A stretch of 64,000 nucleotides of DNA from Maribacter polysaccharolyticus (GTDB lineage Bacteria > Bacteroidota > Bacteroidia > Flavobacteriales > Flavobacteriaceae), in assembly GCF_028882255.1 (NCBI RefSeq), contig NZ_JARBUY010000002.1, positions 446,342 to 510,341 of the forward strand, given 5' to 3'. A model generated the notes under the pieces. It worked only from the letters and a program-made list of their open reading frames with translations, was not told where the DNA came from and did not search any database. This document shows positions 10,301 to 18,914 of the stretch, piece after piece (within the stretch, counting starts at the first letter, position 1; each line of letters opens with the position of its first letter). A program made the position numbers and the translations under genes.

Positions 10301-10738
10301 GGTAGTTTCGGAAACGACATCTACAATTTCACCAAATTCAAAAACCATTTTTTCAACCAAGCGGCCTACAATAAGCAAAATATATTGGTAGATGCTTGGA
10401 CTGAGAGCAATACCGATTCGAGTATTCCACGTCTTTCCTTGGATGATGCCAATAACAACATCCGTCAATCGACCTATTATGTAGAGAACGGATCCTACGT
10501 ACGATTGAACAATTTACAATTGGGCTATAATTTCGATAAAGACCAATTGTCGGGCGTACAGCTTAGGATATACCTTCAGGGCAGCAATTTGTTCACCATA
10601 ACCGATTATAGTGGAATGAATCCGCAAGTAGGGTTACAGAACTATAGTGGCTCGAACCGTAACCTGGATATTGGCATTGATCGTGGCCTATACCCACCGA
10701 GTAGAACGTTTGTTATTGGATGCAACTTAAAATTATAA
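7328..10738 (+). CDS. SusC-family TonB-dependent outer membrane transporter with N-terminal STN signalling domain
   Basis: A 1136-residue outer membrane importer of oligosaccharides working with the SusD lipoprotein encoded six bases downstream. In order: a signal peptide (residues about 1-36), an STN domain (about 40-110, [27 protein letters not shown]) that talks to FecR, a carboxypeptidase-D-like repeat (about 132-205), a plug domain (about 210-335, with DGVPA and [29 protein letters not shown]), then a C-terminal barrel ending in a hydrophobic strand ([10 protein letters not shown]). The STN domain and upstream sigma/FecR pair indicate substrate-induced autoregulation. An alternative start is M14 (MKISFVL). 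The substrate is probably an alpha-mannoside, judged only from the GH92 gene downstream. Confidence 0.96.
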   Translation: [1136 protein letters not shown]

Positions 10739-10744
10739 TACACC

Positions 10745-12421
10745 ATGAAAAATATATTAAGCAAATACAGCAGTTTATTTAAGATAAGTACGGCGCTATT
10801 GATATTGGTCTTGGGGGCTTGTTCCGATGACTTTTTGGAGGAAACGACTTATGGCGAAGTATCCCCTTCGGAAATGACCAAGGCCGAAAATGTGGAAAGG
10901 GCCATCATTTCGGCCTATAGTGTCCTAAACGGTCAAATAGATGATGCCAGTAACGCCTATAATTCCCCGGCCTCGAACTGGAGTTTTGGAGATGTGCTTT
11001 CCGATGATAGTTATAAAGGGGGAGGGGGTACCGGTGACCAAAGCCAGATCCATCAAATGGAATTGTACAATACCGACCCCACGACCTATGATGTGGAACG
11101 TAAATGGGTTGCCTTGTATGAAGGGGTAAAACGCGTCAATGAGGCCATGATCCTTTTAGCGACCTCGGAAGATTTCGACAGCAGTTTAAAAATACAGCGC
11201 AATGCCGAGTTGCGGTTTTTAAGGGGGCATTATTATTTTGAACTCAAAAAAATCTATGGCCAGATTCCCTATATCGATGAGACGGCGACCACGGTGGCCG
11301 ACTACGAACGTTCCAATACCGAGTTTACCTCCGAGGAACTTTGGGGTAAGATAGCGGATGATTTCACTGCGGCCTATGAAGCGTTGCCCGATGCCCAGAC
11401 AGCAGTGGGCAGGCCTACCAAACTTGCCGCTATGGCCTATTTGGCAAAGACCTACCTATTTCAGGAAAAATGGCAGGAAGCCTATGATGCGACGACCTTG
11501 GTCATGGGCGGGGGTTATGCACTTTTGGATGATTTCCAGGATGTGTTCCTTCCTGATAACGACAATAGCGAGGAAATTATCTTTGCCGTACAATTCTCGG
11601 TCAACGACGGTCAGGCCAACAATTATAACGGCAGTATCGGAGATCGTTTAATGGCCCCAGGGGGTCCTTATTATCCCCAGTATGGGTTCCACCGTCCTTC
11701 CCAAAACTTGGTAAATGCCTTTAAGACCGGGGATGACGGGCTTCCAGTGGCTGACAATGTAGATGTTACCGATACCGATTATGTAGATACCCGTATTGAT
11801 ATTACCCTTGCCAGGCCCGGAATTCCTTATAAGGATTTAGGGGTTGAATATGAGGATAGTTGGGCAAGGGATTTGGCCACTTACGGGCCTTATTCTCCCA
11901 AAAAGCGGATGTTATCGGCCAACTCATCGTATTATATTACGGTATGGCCCTATGTAAGTGCCCTTAATTACTACATTATCCGCTATGCGGAAGTGTTGCT
12001 ATGGCGCGCTGAAGCCGCCGTGGAGTTGGGTAATTTGGAGGAAGCCCGATCCCTGGTCAACCAAATACGTGAACGTGCCGCCAATACTGCCCATATAACG
12101 ACCTTGGAGGGTACTGCCGATGCTGCCAATTATCATGTGGGTACCTATGATACCACGTGGGCGGATGCCGATGATGCGCGGGACAAAGTGCGCCTCGAAA
12201 GTAGGTTGGAACTGGCCATGGAGGGCCACCGCTTCTTTAATCTGGTACGCTGGGGCATCGCCTCCGAAGTATTGAACGACTACATTTCGGTGGAAAAGAC
12301 ACAAAGAAGCCATTTGACCAATGCCTACTTTACGGCCGGAAAAAATGAATATATGCCCATTCCGCAGGAATATGTAGATGGCATGGATGAAGGCATGGTA
12401 ACCCAAAACAGCGGCTATTGA
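10745..12421 (+). CDS. SusD/RagB-family outer membrane glycan-binding lipoprotein
   Basis: A 558-residue surface lipoprotein that caps the SusC channel and captures glycan. The signal peptide ends at a lipobox (LVLGACSDD), with Cys as the predicted lipidated residue. The body has the SusD TPR-like pattern (AELRFLRGHYYFELKKIYGQIPYIDE, YLAKTYLFQEKWQEAYDATTLVM). The C-terminal region (RYAEVLLWRAEAAVELGNLEEARSLVNQIRERA, ESRLELAMEGHRFFNLVRWG, YMPIPQEYVD) is diagnostic of the RagB/SusD fold. It follows susC by six bases and is followed by a terminator-like hairpin, so SusC and SusD may be made in excess of the downstream enzymes. Confidence 0.96.
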   Translation: MKNILSKYSSLFKISTALLILVLGACSDDFLEETTYGEVSPSEMTKAENVERAIISAYSVLNGQIDDASNAYNSPASNWSFGDVLSDDSYKGGGGTGDQSQIHQMELYNTDPTTYDVERKWVALYEGVKRVNEAMILLATSEDFDSSLKIQRNAELRFLRGHYYFELKKIYGQIPYIDETATTVADYERSNTEFTSEELWGKIADDFTAAYEALPDAQTAVGRPTKLAAMAYLAKTYLFQEKWQEAYDATTLVMGGGYALLDDFQDVFLPDNDNSEEIIFAVQFSVNDGQANNYNGSIGDRLMAPGGPYYPQYGFHRPSQNLVNAFKTGDDGLPVADNVDVTDTDYVDTRIDITLARPGIPYKDLGVEYEDSWARDLATYGPYSPKKRMLSANSSYYITVWPYVSALNYYIIRYAEVLLWRAEAAVELGNLEEARSLVNQIRERAANTAHITTLEGTADAANYHVGTYDTTWADADDARDKVRLESRLELAMEGHRFFNLVRWGIASEVLNDYISVEKTQRSHLTNAYFTAGKNEYMPIPQEYVDGMDEGMVTQNSGY

Positions 12422-12441
12422 TCACTGACATTGACATTTTA

Positions 12442-12470
12442 GGGCCTCGTATCCTCGGGGCCCTTTTTTT
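12442..12470 (+). terminator. Intrinsic terminator or attenuator between susD and the DUF218 gene
   Basis: A seven-pair stem (GGGCCTC at 12442-12448 with CGGGGCCC-side bases 12457-12463, including one G-T pair) with an eight-base loop is followed directly by seven T residues. It sits 20 bases after the susD stop and 14 bases before the preferred start of the next gene, so partial readthrough would set enzyme levels below SusCD. Confidence 0.7.
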
Positions 12471-12483
12471 ATTGAACAAGAAA

Positions 12484-13728
12484 ATGAAAAAATTATTCTT
12501 TTTATTGGTGTTGGGCGCTTCCATCGGATTGGTGGCCCAGAATAAGGGATCGGCACGAACATTCCCAAACGAAAGCCTGCAAAGGTTGCAGGACAAGAAT
12601 TTTTACCTGTTCACAGCCATAACGGGCGACCAGGAAGTAAGCGCGATCCTGAGAAACGATACGACCCTACAAGCATTTCTAAAGCCCCTCTATTCGGAAA
12701 AAAAAGGGAACCCCGAACTCAAAAATGGGGAAGAAGTGATCCGCCCTTTTCTATGGAATGACCAAGATATAGCAACGATCGGAAAGCGATTGGTACAACT
12801 GTCCAAGAAGTACAAGGCCATGGCCAATGTAACCCGAAAACTTAAGGAATCGCATAGTTATGCCAATTTTGAAGGGTATTCCGATGATGATTTATGGTAT
12901 AAGTCCTGGGAACTTTGCGCCAAAGGCATCGATACCATCCTGGAGGTATATGGTTTGGGGAAAGCGCCGTTGTACGATCAAATAGATTCGGTTTCCTTTG
13001 ATGTGCATTCCAAAATGTATACCTATGGGTTGAACATCCAAAAGGATATGGTTTTGGAGCGCCCCATGGAAGAAACGCTGTTTTTTCAGCCCGGTTTAGA
13101 GCTTTCGCTTTCCCTTCTATATACCAACCATCGCGATGAGGCCGTTCGTTACGAACCCTTGGAGGAAAAGGAAAATTCCAAGGCGGTCAAGGCCATCGGA
13201 GCCCTTGATTTCTCGGACTACGAATATGCCACTATCGTCGTATTGGGGGGAGGACCCGAGAATTATCGCGATCGACTTTCGATAATGGGGAAAATAAACC
13301 TGCTCCTGGCCATTAGGGAATATCGGGAAGGGAAGGCCCCTTTTATCATTGTTTCTGGCGGGCATGTGCATCCGAATAGGACACCGTATTGTGAAGCCGT
13401 GGAGATGAAAAAAGAACTGGTACAAATCTATGGGGTACCCGAAGAACGGGTCATCATTGAGCCCCATGCCAGGCATACCACGACCAATATGCGAAATGTG
13501 ACCCGCTTGATGTTGAGGTACGATATTCCCATCGACAAAAAGAGTCTGGTGGTTACGAATCCCCGACATAGCTCCTATTTGGGAAGTGATGCCTTTAAGG
13601 AGCGCTGTGCCATCGAATTGGGATATCAACCCGTAAACCTTCAGGGTCGCCTGTCTCCCTCCACGATGGAGTTTACGGGGAATAGGCAATCGCTCCATCA
13701 AAACCCATATCAACCCTTAGACCCATAA
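12484..13728 (+). CDS. Secreted DUF218 (YdcF/SanA/ElyC-like) protein
   Basis: A 414-residue protein with an N-terminal signal peptide (MKKLFFLLVLGASIGLVAQN). Its C-terminal half has the DUF218 fold: ATIVVLGGGPENYRDRLSIMGKINLLLA, then IIVSGGHVHPNRTPYCEAVEMKKEL, ERVIIEPHARHTTTNMRNVTRL and VVTNPRHSSYLG. These conserved Gly, Glu, His, Thr and Asn positions form the presumed active cleft. The N-terminal half (residues about 25-220) is not recognised. The frame opens at 12418, but the start at 12484 gives a clean signal peptide and lies after the terminator. It is sandwiched between susD and a GH92 gene (stop followed directly by the GH92 ATG), so it probably acts on the same glycan in the periplasm. 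The reaction is unknown; DUF218 proteins elsewhere affect envelope polysaccharides. Confidence 0.85.
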   Translation: MKKLFFLLVLGASIGLVAQNKGSARTFPNESLQRLQDKNFYLFTAITGDQEVSAILRNDTTLQAFLKPLYSEKKGNPELKNGEEVIRPFLWNDQDIATIGKRLVQLSKKYKAMANVTRKLKESHSYANFEGYSDDDLWYKSWELCAKGIDTILEVYGLGKAPLYDQIDSVSFDVHSKMYTYGLNIQKDMVLERPMEETLFFQPGLELSLSLLYTNHRDEAVRYEPLEEKENSKAVKAIGALDFSDYEYATIVVLGGGPENYRDRLSIMGKINLLLAIREYREGKAPFIIVSGGHVHPNRTPYCEAVEMKKELVQIYGVPEERVIIEPHARHTTTNMRNVTRLMLRYDIPIDKKSLVVTNPRHSSYLGSDAFKERCAIELGYQPVNLQGRLSPSTMEFTGNRQSLHQNPYQPLDP

Positions 13729-15861
13729 ATGAGTATGAAAGTGATTTTTAAATGGGTTGTGTTTGGCCTTGTCGGCAGTATCCTAAGTTGCCAGGGGGAA
13801 AGGGCCCTGCCCGATGGGAGTGAAACGCCGAGTGACAAGGTAAATGTATTTTTGGGAACTTCGGGTGATCATGGACAGCTGTCCCCTTCGGCGGCATCAC
13901 CTTTCAATATGATTTCGATAGGGCCGGTGACCCACCCACAAACCCATACGGGTTATGAACACTATGCCAAAGAATTTTTGGGTTTTGTACATACCCATAT
14001 GGAAGGGGTAGGCTGTCTCGGGGGCGGAGGAAATATCCTCGTTAAACCTTTGGGTGAAGCGGGATTGGAAACCAAACTCCATAAAAAAAATGAAAAAGGC
14101 CGTCCCGGATATTATGGGGTGTCCTTTGAAAACGGCATTAAGGCCGAAATGGCGGTCGCCCATAATTATGGCGTTCATAAATACGCTTTTCCCCATAAAG
14201 ACAAAAGCCTGTTCGTCGCTATATCCCATGCCTTTGTAAACCGCTTTGTGGCCGAAGAACATGTTGTAAGGGGCAATACCGTTCAAGGGTGGGTAGATAC
14301 CAAGACCGTATGTGACAGGGGGCAGTACCGGCTCTATTTTTATATGGCATTCTCCAATGCGGACACGATTGAGCGTATTGGGGAACATACCCTTAGGGTA
14401 CACGGTGCCGATGCCGGGGAAATGACCCTGCGTATTGGGTTTTCATCCATCAGCGAAGCCTTCGCTAAAAAAAGGGTGATGGATAATGAAGGATTCGAAA
14501 CTACACGGGAAAATACTGGGGCACAATGGGATGCTGCTTTGGGAAGGGTCGTCGTTTCCGGCGAAAAAGACCGGGAATCCCTATTTTATTCGTTGTTGTA
14601 CCGGGGGCTTCAGGCTCCCTTCTTGGTATCCGAACCCGATGGGAGTTTTAAGGCGGTCGATGGTTCGGTACAATACTCCGAAACCGCTATCTACAATGGT
14701 TGGGCCATTTGGGATAATTACAGGGAGCAACTGCCTTTGTTGTCTTTGATCTATCCCGATACCTATGGCGACATCTCCCGGTCCATTGCCCAAATGTATC
14801 GTTTTGGGAAGAAGGATTGGGCTACCATGAACGAACCTTCGAATACGGTCAGGACCGAGCATGCCTTGATCGTACTCTTGGATGCGTATAAGAAGGGCCA
14901 TCGACTTCCGTTGGCCACCTTAAAGGATGCTTTGGCCAAGGAAGCCGAGCGATTGGATTTTGCCGCCCCCGATAAGGCGCTCGAATCTTCCTATGACCTA
15001 TGGGCCCTTTCAGAACTGATGCTTGCCATGGGGGATACGACCAAAGCCAACGAATTCCTAATGAAAGCAATGGATTATAAGACCTTTTGGAAAAAGGATT
15101 TTAAGGAGTTGGATTTGCCCGATGTGGACCAAATGGGGGCCAGGGGATTGTATCAGGGGACCCTTTGGCAGTATCGCTGGTTTGTACCCTTCGATATCGA
15201 GGGACTTAAGGAATTGGTCGGAGGGGAAGAAACTTTCGTGGCACAATTGGATGAATTTTTTGCCGAGTTCAACTACAATCACGCCAATCAGCCCGATCTT
15301 CAGGTTCCCGGACTTTACAATGCCACACAAGAACCTTGGAAATCCCAGAAATTGTTCAGGAATATCATGCTCGATACGGTGGTGCAGTTTTATTTCAACA
15401 ATAACAGTAAAGGGGTAGACCCTTATATCGGACGCATCTACCAGAATCGGCCCAAGGCCTATCTGCGTACCATGGATGACGATATGGGTACCCTCTCGTC
15501 TTGGTTCGTTTTACGGGCCATGGGGCTTTCCCCGGTCAATGTGGGCGAGCCGGTATATTATGTGACGGCGCCGATATTTCAAAATGTGGGTTTGCATTGG
15601 CCTTCAGGGCGGTCCTTTAACATAACAGTGTCCAATTACCATAAGGATAATTACTATATCAAATCGGTTCGTTTGAACGGAAAGACTTTGGAACGGAATT
15701 GGCTTACCCATGAAGAGATCATGGCCGGGGGCGAGCTCCTTCTGGAAACCGATAGTGTCCCCCATAAAAAATGGGGAACCAGCGACCCCTATATTTCCAA
15801 AATCGATTCCGTTGGCCCAGGCCTTCGGGAAAACCCGGTGAATACCGTAAAAACAAAGTAA
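13729..15861 (+). CDS. GH92-family glycosidase lipoprotein with Gln at the general-acid position
   Basis: A 710-residue predicted exo-alpha-mannosidase-family lipoprotein with lipobox ILSC. GH92 enzymes are Ca2+-dependent inverting glycosidases. Family blocks include VNVFLGTSGDHGQLSPSAASPF near the N-terminus, HTHMEGVGCLGGG, NGWAIWDNYREQLPLLSLIYP, and DDDMGTLSSWFVLRAMGL, which corresponds to the conserved GN[DE]DxGxxSAW base motif. Where most members have NEP with Glu as the acid, this protein has HANQPD with Gln at residue 521. A GH92 mannose-1-phospho-6-mannose hydrolase is known to carry the same change, so a substrate with a good leaving group such as phosphate is possible (inference). 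It starts at the codon after the DUF218 stop and is followed by a strong terminator. Confidence 0.92.
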   Translation: MSMKVIFKWVVFGLVGSILSCQGERALPDGSETPSDKVNVFLGTSGDHGQLSPSAASPFNMISIGPVTHPQTHTGYEHYAKEFLGFVHTHMEGVGCLGGGGNILVKPLGEAGLETKLHKKNEKGRPGYYGVSFENGIKAEMAVAHNYGVHKYAFPHKDKSLFVAISHAFVNRFVAEEHVVRGNTVQGWVDTKTVCDRGQYRLYFYMAFSNADTIERIGEHTLRVHGADAGEMTLRIGFSSISEAFAKKRVMDNEGFETTRENTGAQWDAALGRVVVSGEKDRESLFYSLLYRGLQAPFLVSEPDGSFKAVDGSVQYSETAIYNGWAIWDNYREQLPLLSLIYPDTYGDISRSIAQMYRFGKKDWATMNEPSNTVRTEHALIVLLDAYKKGHRLPLATLKDALAKEAERLDFAAPDKALESSYDLWALSELMLAMGDTTKANEFLMKAMDYKTFWKKDFKELDLPDVDQMGARGLYQGTLWQYRWFVPFDIEGLKELVGGEETFVAQLDEFFAEFNYNHANQPDLQVPGLYNATQEPWKSQKLFRNIMLDTVVQFYFNNNSKGVDPYIGRIYQNRPKAYLRTMDDDMGTLSSWFVLRAMGLSPVNVGEPVYYVTAPIFQNVGLHWPSGRSFNITVSNYHKDNYYIKSVRLNGKTLERNWLTHEEIMAGGELLLETDSVPHKKWGTSDPYISKIDSVGPGLRENPVNTVKTK

Positions 15862-15899
15862 AAAGACGAGTGTTCGATAATTTGGTTTAGCTTGTAAAG

Positions 15900-15927
15900 G
15901 GCGCGGCTTTTTAGCTGCGCCTTTTTT
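15900..15927 (+). terminator. Rho-independent terminator closing the first PUL
   Basis: A nine-pair stem with one G-T pair (GGCGCGGCT at 15900-15908, AGCTGCGCC at 15913-15921), a four-T loop and a run of six Ts. It lies 38 bases after the GH92 stop and ends the FecIR-SusCD-DUF218-GH92 block. Confidence 0.85.
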
Positions 15928-16065
15928 ATTTCTCCGGGTTGGACAAAGCTGCAGGGGGAATTACTTTCTTTTGGCGGGGCTTCCCAATTTTGGCACGTTA
16001 TCCTCCAGGGCAGCCCTAGGTATTACTTGTTATAAATAGTATATTGCCCTTTTAAAGCCAAACCA

Positions 16066-17871
16066 ATGAAGTTCCTCTTTCCCCTCTTTCTGTTGAGTAA
16101 TGTATTATGCGCACAGACCAACCGTTACGAAATCTCCTTTGACAATGCCGTACACCACGAAGCGGTGGTACGCGGTACATTTCCCGACCTTAAAAACGAT
16201 ACCGTTGCCTTTCGGATGAGTCGCTCTTCCCCGGGTAGGTATGCCTTGCACGAATTCGCCAAGAACGTATATGGGTTTACCGCGACCGATAGTAAGGGCA
16301 AGGATTTGAAGGTCTTGCGTCCAGATCCGTACCAATGGCAGGTGGTAGGACACGATGGCACTATTGCTATTCGTTATACCCTTTTTGCCAATAGGGGTGG
16401 GGGTACGTATTCCCAGGTGGATGAATCCCATGCCCATTTGAACATCCCCGCGACCTTTATGTATGCCTCTTCCTTGAAAGACCGGAAAATAGAGGTCGAT
16501 TTTAAGGTGCGAAAGGATTTGAATTGGAAGGTGGCTACCCAATTGCCTTTGGTTTCCGGGACCACCTATTGGGCCCCAGATCTGTATTATTTTATGGATA
16601 GCCCTACCGAAATCAGTAACTTTTCGGTTCGGGAATTCGAGGTGGAAGACCACGGGAAAAAACAAAACGTACGCTTTGTACTCCACCACAACGGTACCGA
16701 GGAGGAATTGGATGCCTATTTCGAAAAGGTGAAGAAGGTCGTACTTGCCGAGCGGGAAGTCTATGGAGAATTGCCCGCTTTCGATTATGGCACCTACACG
16801 TTTTTGGCCTGTTATATCCCCAATGCCTCGGGCGATGGCATGGAACACAGGAACTCCACCATCGTAACGAGTACCCGTAGCTTGGCCAACGGTGGGGCAG
16901 AACGGAATATCGGGACGGTGTCCCATGAGTTTTTCCATGCGTGGAACGTAGAGCGCATACGCCCGAAAGGGTTGGAGCCTTTTGATTTTGAAAAAGCCAA
17001 TATGAGCGGTGCCCTGTGGTTTGCCGAAGGGTTCACCAGTTATTATACCAGTCTCAACCTGTGTAGGGCAGGCCTTATTTCACCTGAGGCCTATGTCGAA
17101 GGCATTACGGGCACGTTTAACTATGTTTGGAACTCCCCGGCACGCCGATTCTTCAATCCGATCGAGATGAGTTATCAGGCGCCCTTCGTAGATGCGGCTA
17201 CATCGGTAGATCCGGTGAACCGGGAAAATACGTTTATCTCCTATTATTCCTACGGAAGTGTGTTGGGCCTTGCGCTGGACCTATCGCTACGGGAGGAAAA
17301 ATTGAACCTCGACGATTTTATGAAATTCGTTTGGAACCGATTTGGGACATCGGAGACCCCCTATACGTTAAACAACCTTCAACAAGCGTTGGCCGACTAT
17401 GCGGGTAGCGATTTTGCCGATACGTTCTTTGGCCAATACATCCATAAGAGTGGCATGCCCGATTACCATACGCTTTTGAACGCGGTGGGGGTTACCCTTA
17501 AACAAGATCCCACAGTGCCTTATTTCGGGGCCTCGGTGGCATTGAACGGGGACGGCCATGGGGAGGTCAGCTCCAACCCCAAAATGGGTACGCCCGCCTA
17601 TGAGGCCGGACTGGACAAAGGGAATGAGATCACCGCTATCAACGGACAGGGCTTTCCCGACGGACAACGATTCAGTGCCTATATTCAAGGACTGAAAGTG
17701 GGCGATACCCTAAAAATCGTTTTTAACCGGTACGGCGTGCAAAAGGAGACCAGTGTCGTATTGAAGTCCGACCCCAGCTACAGCCTTTTCCTTTCGGAAA
17801 AAGAAGGGGCAAAGGTTTCTAAAAAGCAGTTGCAGCGAAGAAACGAATGGCTTAAAACCGAAGGGGAGTAA
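16066..17871 (+). CDS. M61-family metallopeptidase with C-terminal PDZ domain
   Basis: A 601-residue exported zinc aminopeptidase-like protein of the M61 (glycyl aminopeptidase) family. A signal peptide is at residues 1-17 (MKFLFPLFLLSNVLCAQ). An N-terminal beta domain is followed by the catalytic domain, with HEFFH at residues 287-291 and the third zinc ligand in ALWFAEGFTSYY about 30 residues later. A PDZ-like domain is at about 500-575 (MGTPAYEAGLDKGNEITAINGQ). It probably trims peptides in the periplasm or at the surface. It stands alone after the PUL terminator, with no functional link to neighbours visible. Confidence 0.93.
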   Translation: MKFLFPLFLLSNVLCAQTNRYEISFDNAVHHEAVVRGTFPDLKNDTVAFRMSRSSPGRYALHEFAKNVYGFTATDSKGKDLKVLRPDPYQWQVVGHDGTIAIRYTLFANRGGGTYSQVDESHAHLNIPATFMYASSLKDRKIEVDFKVRKDLNWKVATQLPLVSGTTYWAPDLYYFMDSPTEISNFSVREFEVEDHGKKQNVRFVLHHNGTEEELDAYFEKVKKVVLAEREVYGELPAFDYGTYTFLACYIPNASGDGMEHRNSTIVTSTRSLANGGAERNIGTVSHEFFHAWNVERIRPKGLEPFDFEKANMSGALWFAEGFTSYYTSLNLCRAGLISPEAYVEGITGTFNYVWNSPARRFFNPIEMSYQAPFVDAATSVDPVNRENTFISYYSYGSVLGLALDLSLREEKLNLDDFMKFVWNRFGTSETPYTLNNLQQALADYAGSDFADTFFGQYIHKSGMPDYHTLLNAVGVTLKQDPTVPYFGASVALNGDGHGEVSSNPKMGTPAYEAGLDKGNEITAINGQGFPDGQRFSAYIQGLKVGDTLKIVFNRYGVQKETSVVLKSDPSYSLFLSEKEGAKVSKKQLQRRNEWLKTEGE

Positions 17872-17954
17872 CTTTATTCAAAACCATTACTCCCCAAACG
17901 TAAAGCTTGGGTCGTATTCAACACGGTTGCCCCTGCTAATGCAGACACCAAGAA

Positions 17955-18725
17955 CTACATATTGTAGACACCCCCATTGATGTCCAATGTAGCACCGGTA
18001 ATAAAACCATCGTATTCGGAGGCCAGATATACCACCGCCCGGGCTACGTCAGCGGCGTTACCTGCCCGTTGTATTGGAATGCCCGCGGTTGTTTCGGCAG
18101 CGGATTCTTTTGTGGTATGGGTATTATGAAATGAAGTCCCAAGGATAAGTCCAGGAGCGACGGCATTTACCCGTATGCCTTGAGGACCCAATTCTGAGGA
18201 CAGCGCTCTTGTAAATGTTAAAATGGCCCCTTTGCTTGTCGAATAGGCCAACGACCCTGGGTGTCCCCCTTTACGCCCCGCCAATGATGCGAGATTAACG
18301 ATACTGCTGTTATCGTTTTTTGCTAGGTAAGGAGATGCTGCCCGAGTCACGAACATCATGGAGGTAAGGTTAATGTCCATTACTTTCTGCCAAAATGTGG
18401 CCTCCATTTCGCTCAGCATTCTACGGGCAACAAGGGAACCCGCATTGTTGATCAATATGTCCAAGCCCCCAAACGCTTCCACGGTCTTTTCGACCAATGC
18501 ATTGGCATCGGCCTCTTTGGTTAAATCCCCACTTATGGTAACCGCTTTTTGTCCTTTGCTTGTCGCGTATTCCTTTAATTGGTTGGCGGTATCGGCGCTG
18601 GAAAAATAGTGTATGGCCACATTGGCACCGCTATCAATGAAGTGCCTGGTGATCGATTCACCAATTCCTTGGGCGCCAGCGGTGATCAGAACGTTCTTTC
18701 CGGTTAATTTATTCTGGTTTTTCAT
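17955..18725 (-). CDS. Short-chain dehydrogenase/reductase (SDR)
   Basis: A 256-residue classical SDR. The cofactor motif is VLITAGAQGIGESITRHF (a TGxxxGIG variant with Ala in place of the second residue). NNAG is present at about residue 91, the catalytic Tyr-Lys in YSTSKGA, and VAPGLILG after the active site. The C-terminal YDGFITGATLDINGGVYNM is typical. Substrate unknown; NAD(P)-dependent alcohol or sugar oxidoreduction is expected from the family. A GGAAGG Shine-Dalgarno-like sequence lies just before the ATG, unusual for this genome. No operon partner is evident. Confidence 0.9.
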   Translation of the reverse strand: MKNQNKLTGKNVLITAGAQGIGESITRHFIDSGANVAIHYFSSADTANQLKEYATSKGQKAVTISGDLTKEADANALVEKTVEAFGGLDILINNAGSLVARRMLSEMEATFWQKVMDINLTSMMFVTRAASPYLAKNDNSSIVNLASLAGRKGGHPGSLAYSTSKGAILTFTRALSSELGPQGIRVNAVAPGLILGTSFHNTHTTKESAAETTAGIPIQRAGNAADVARAVVYLASEYDGFITGATLDINGGVYNM

Positions 18726-18914
18726 ATCCTTCCTGTTTTAATCGTTTTGATGATCGTGTAAATTACAAAATATTAATTCGCGCTACGTTATTTTAAAAGT
18801 ATTCGATACGAACCTTGGCAATATAAGGGATAAAAATGCAACGGTGAATTATTATATTGCTGTTTGTGGCACCACCCACCTTTTTGATATGGGAATTAAA
18901 GACTTGTACTGCGG

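Noticed and set aside
16105-16938. 277-codon frame on the minus strand
   Set aside because: Antisense to the M61 peptidase, whose HEFFH site and PDZ domain prove the plus-strand frame.
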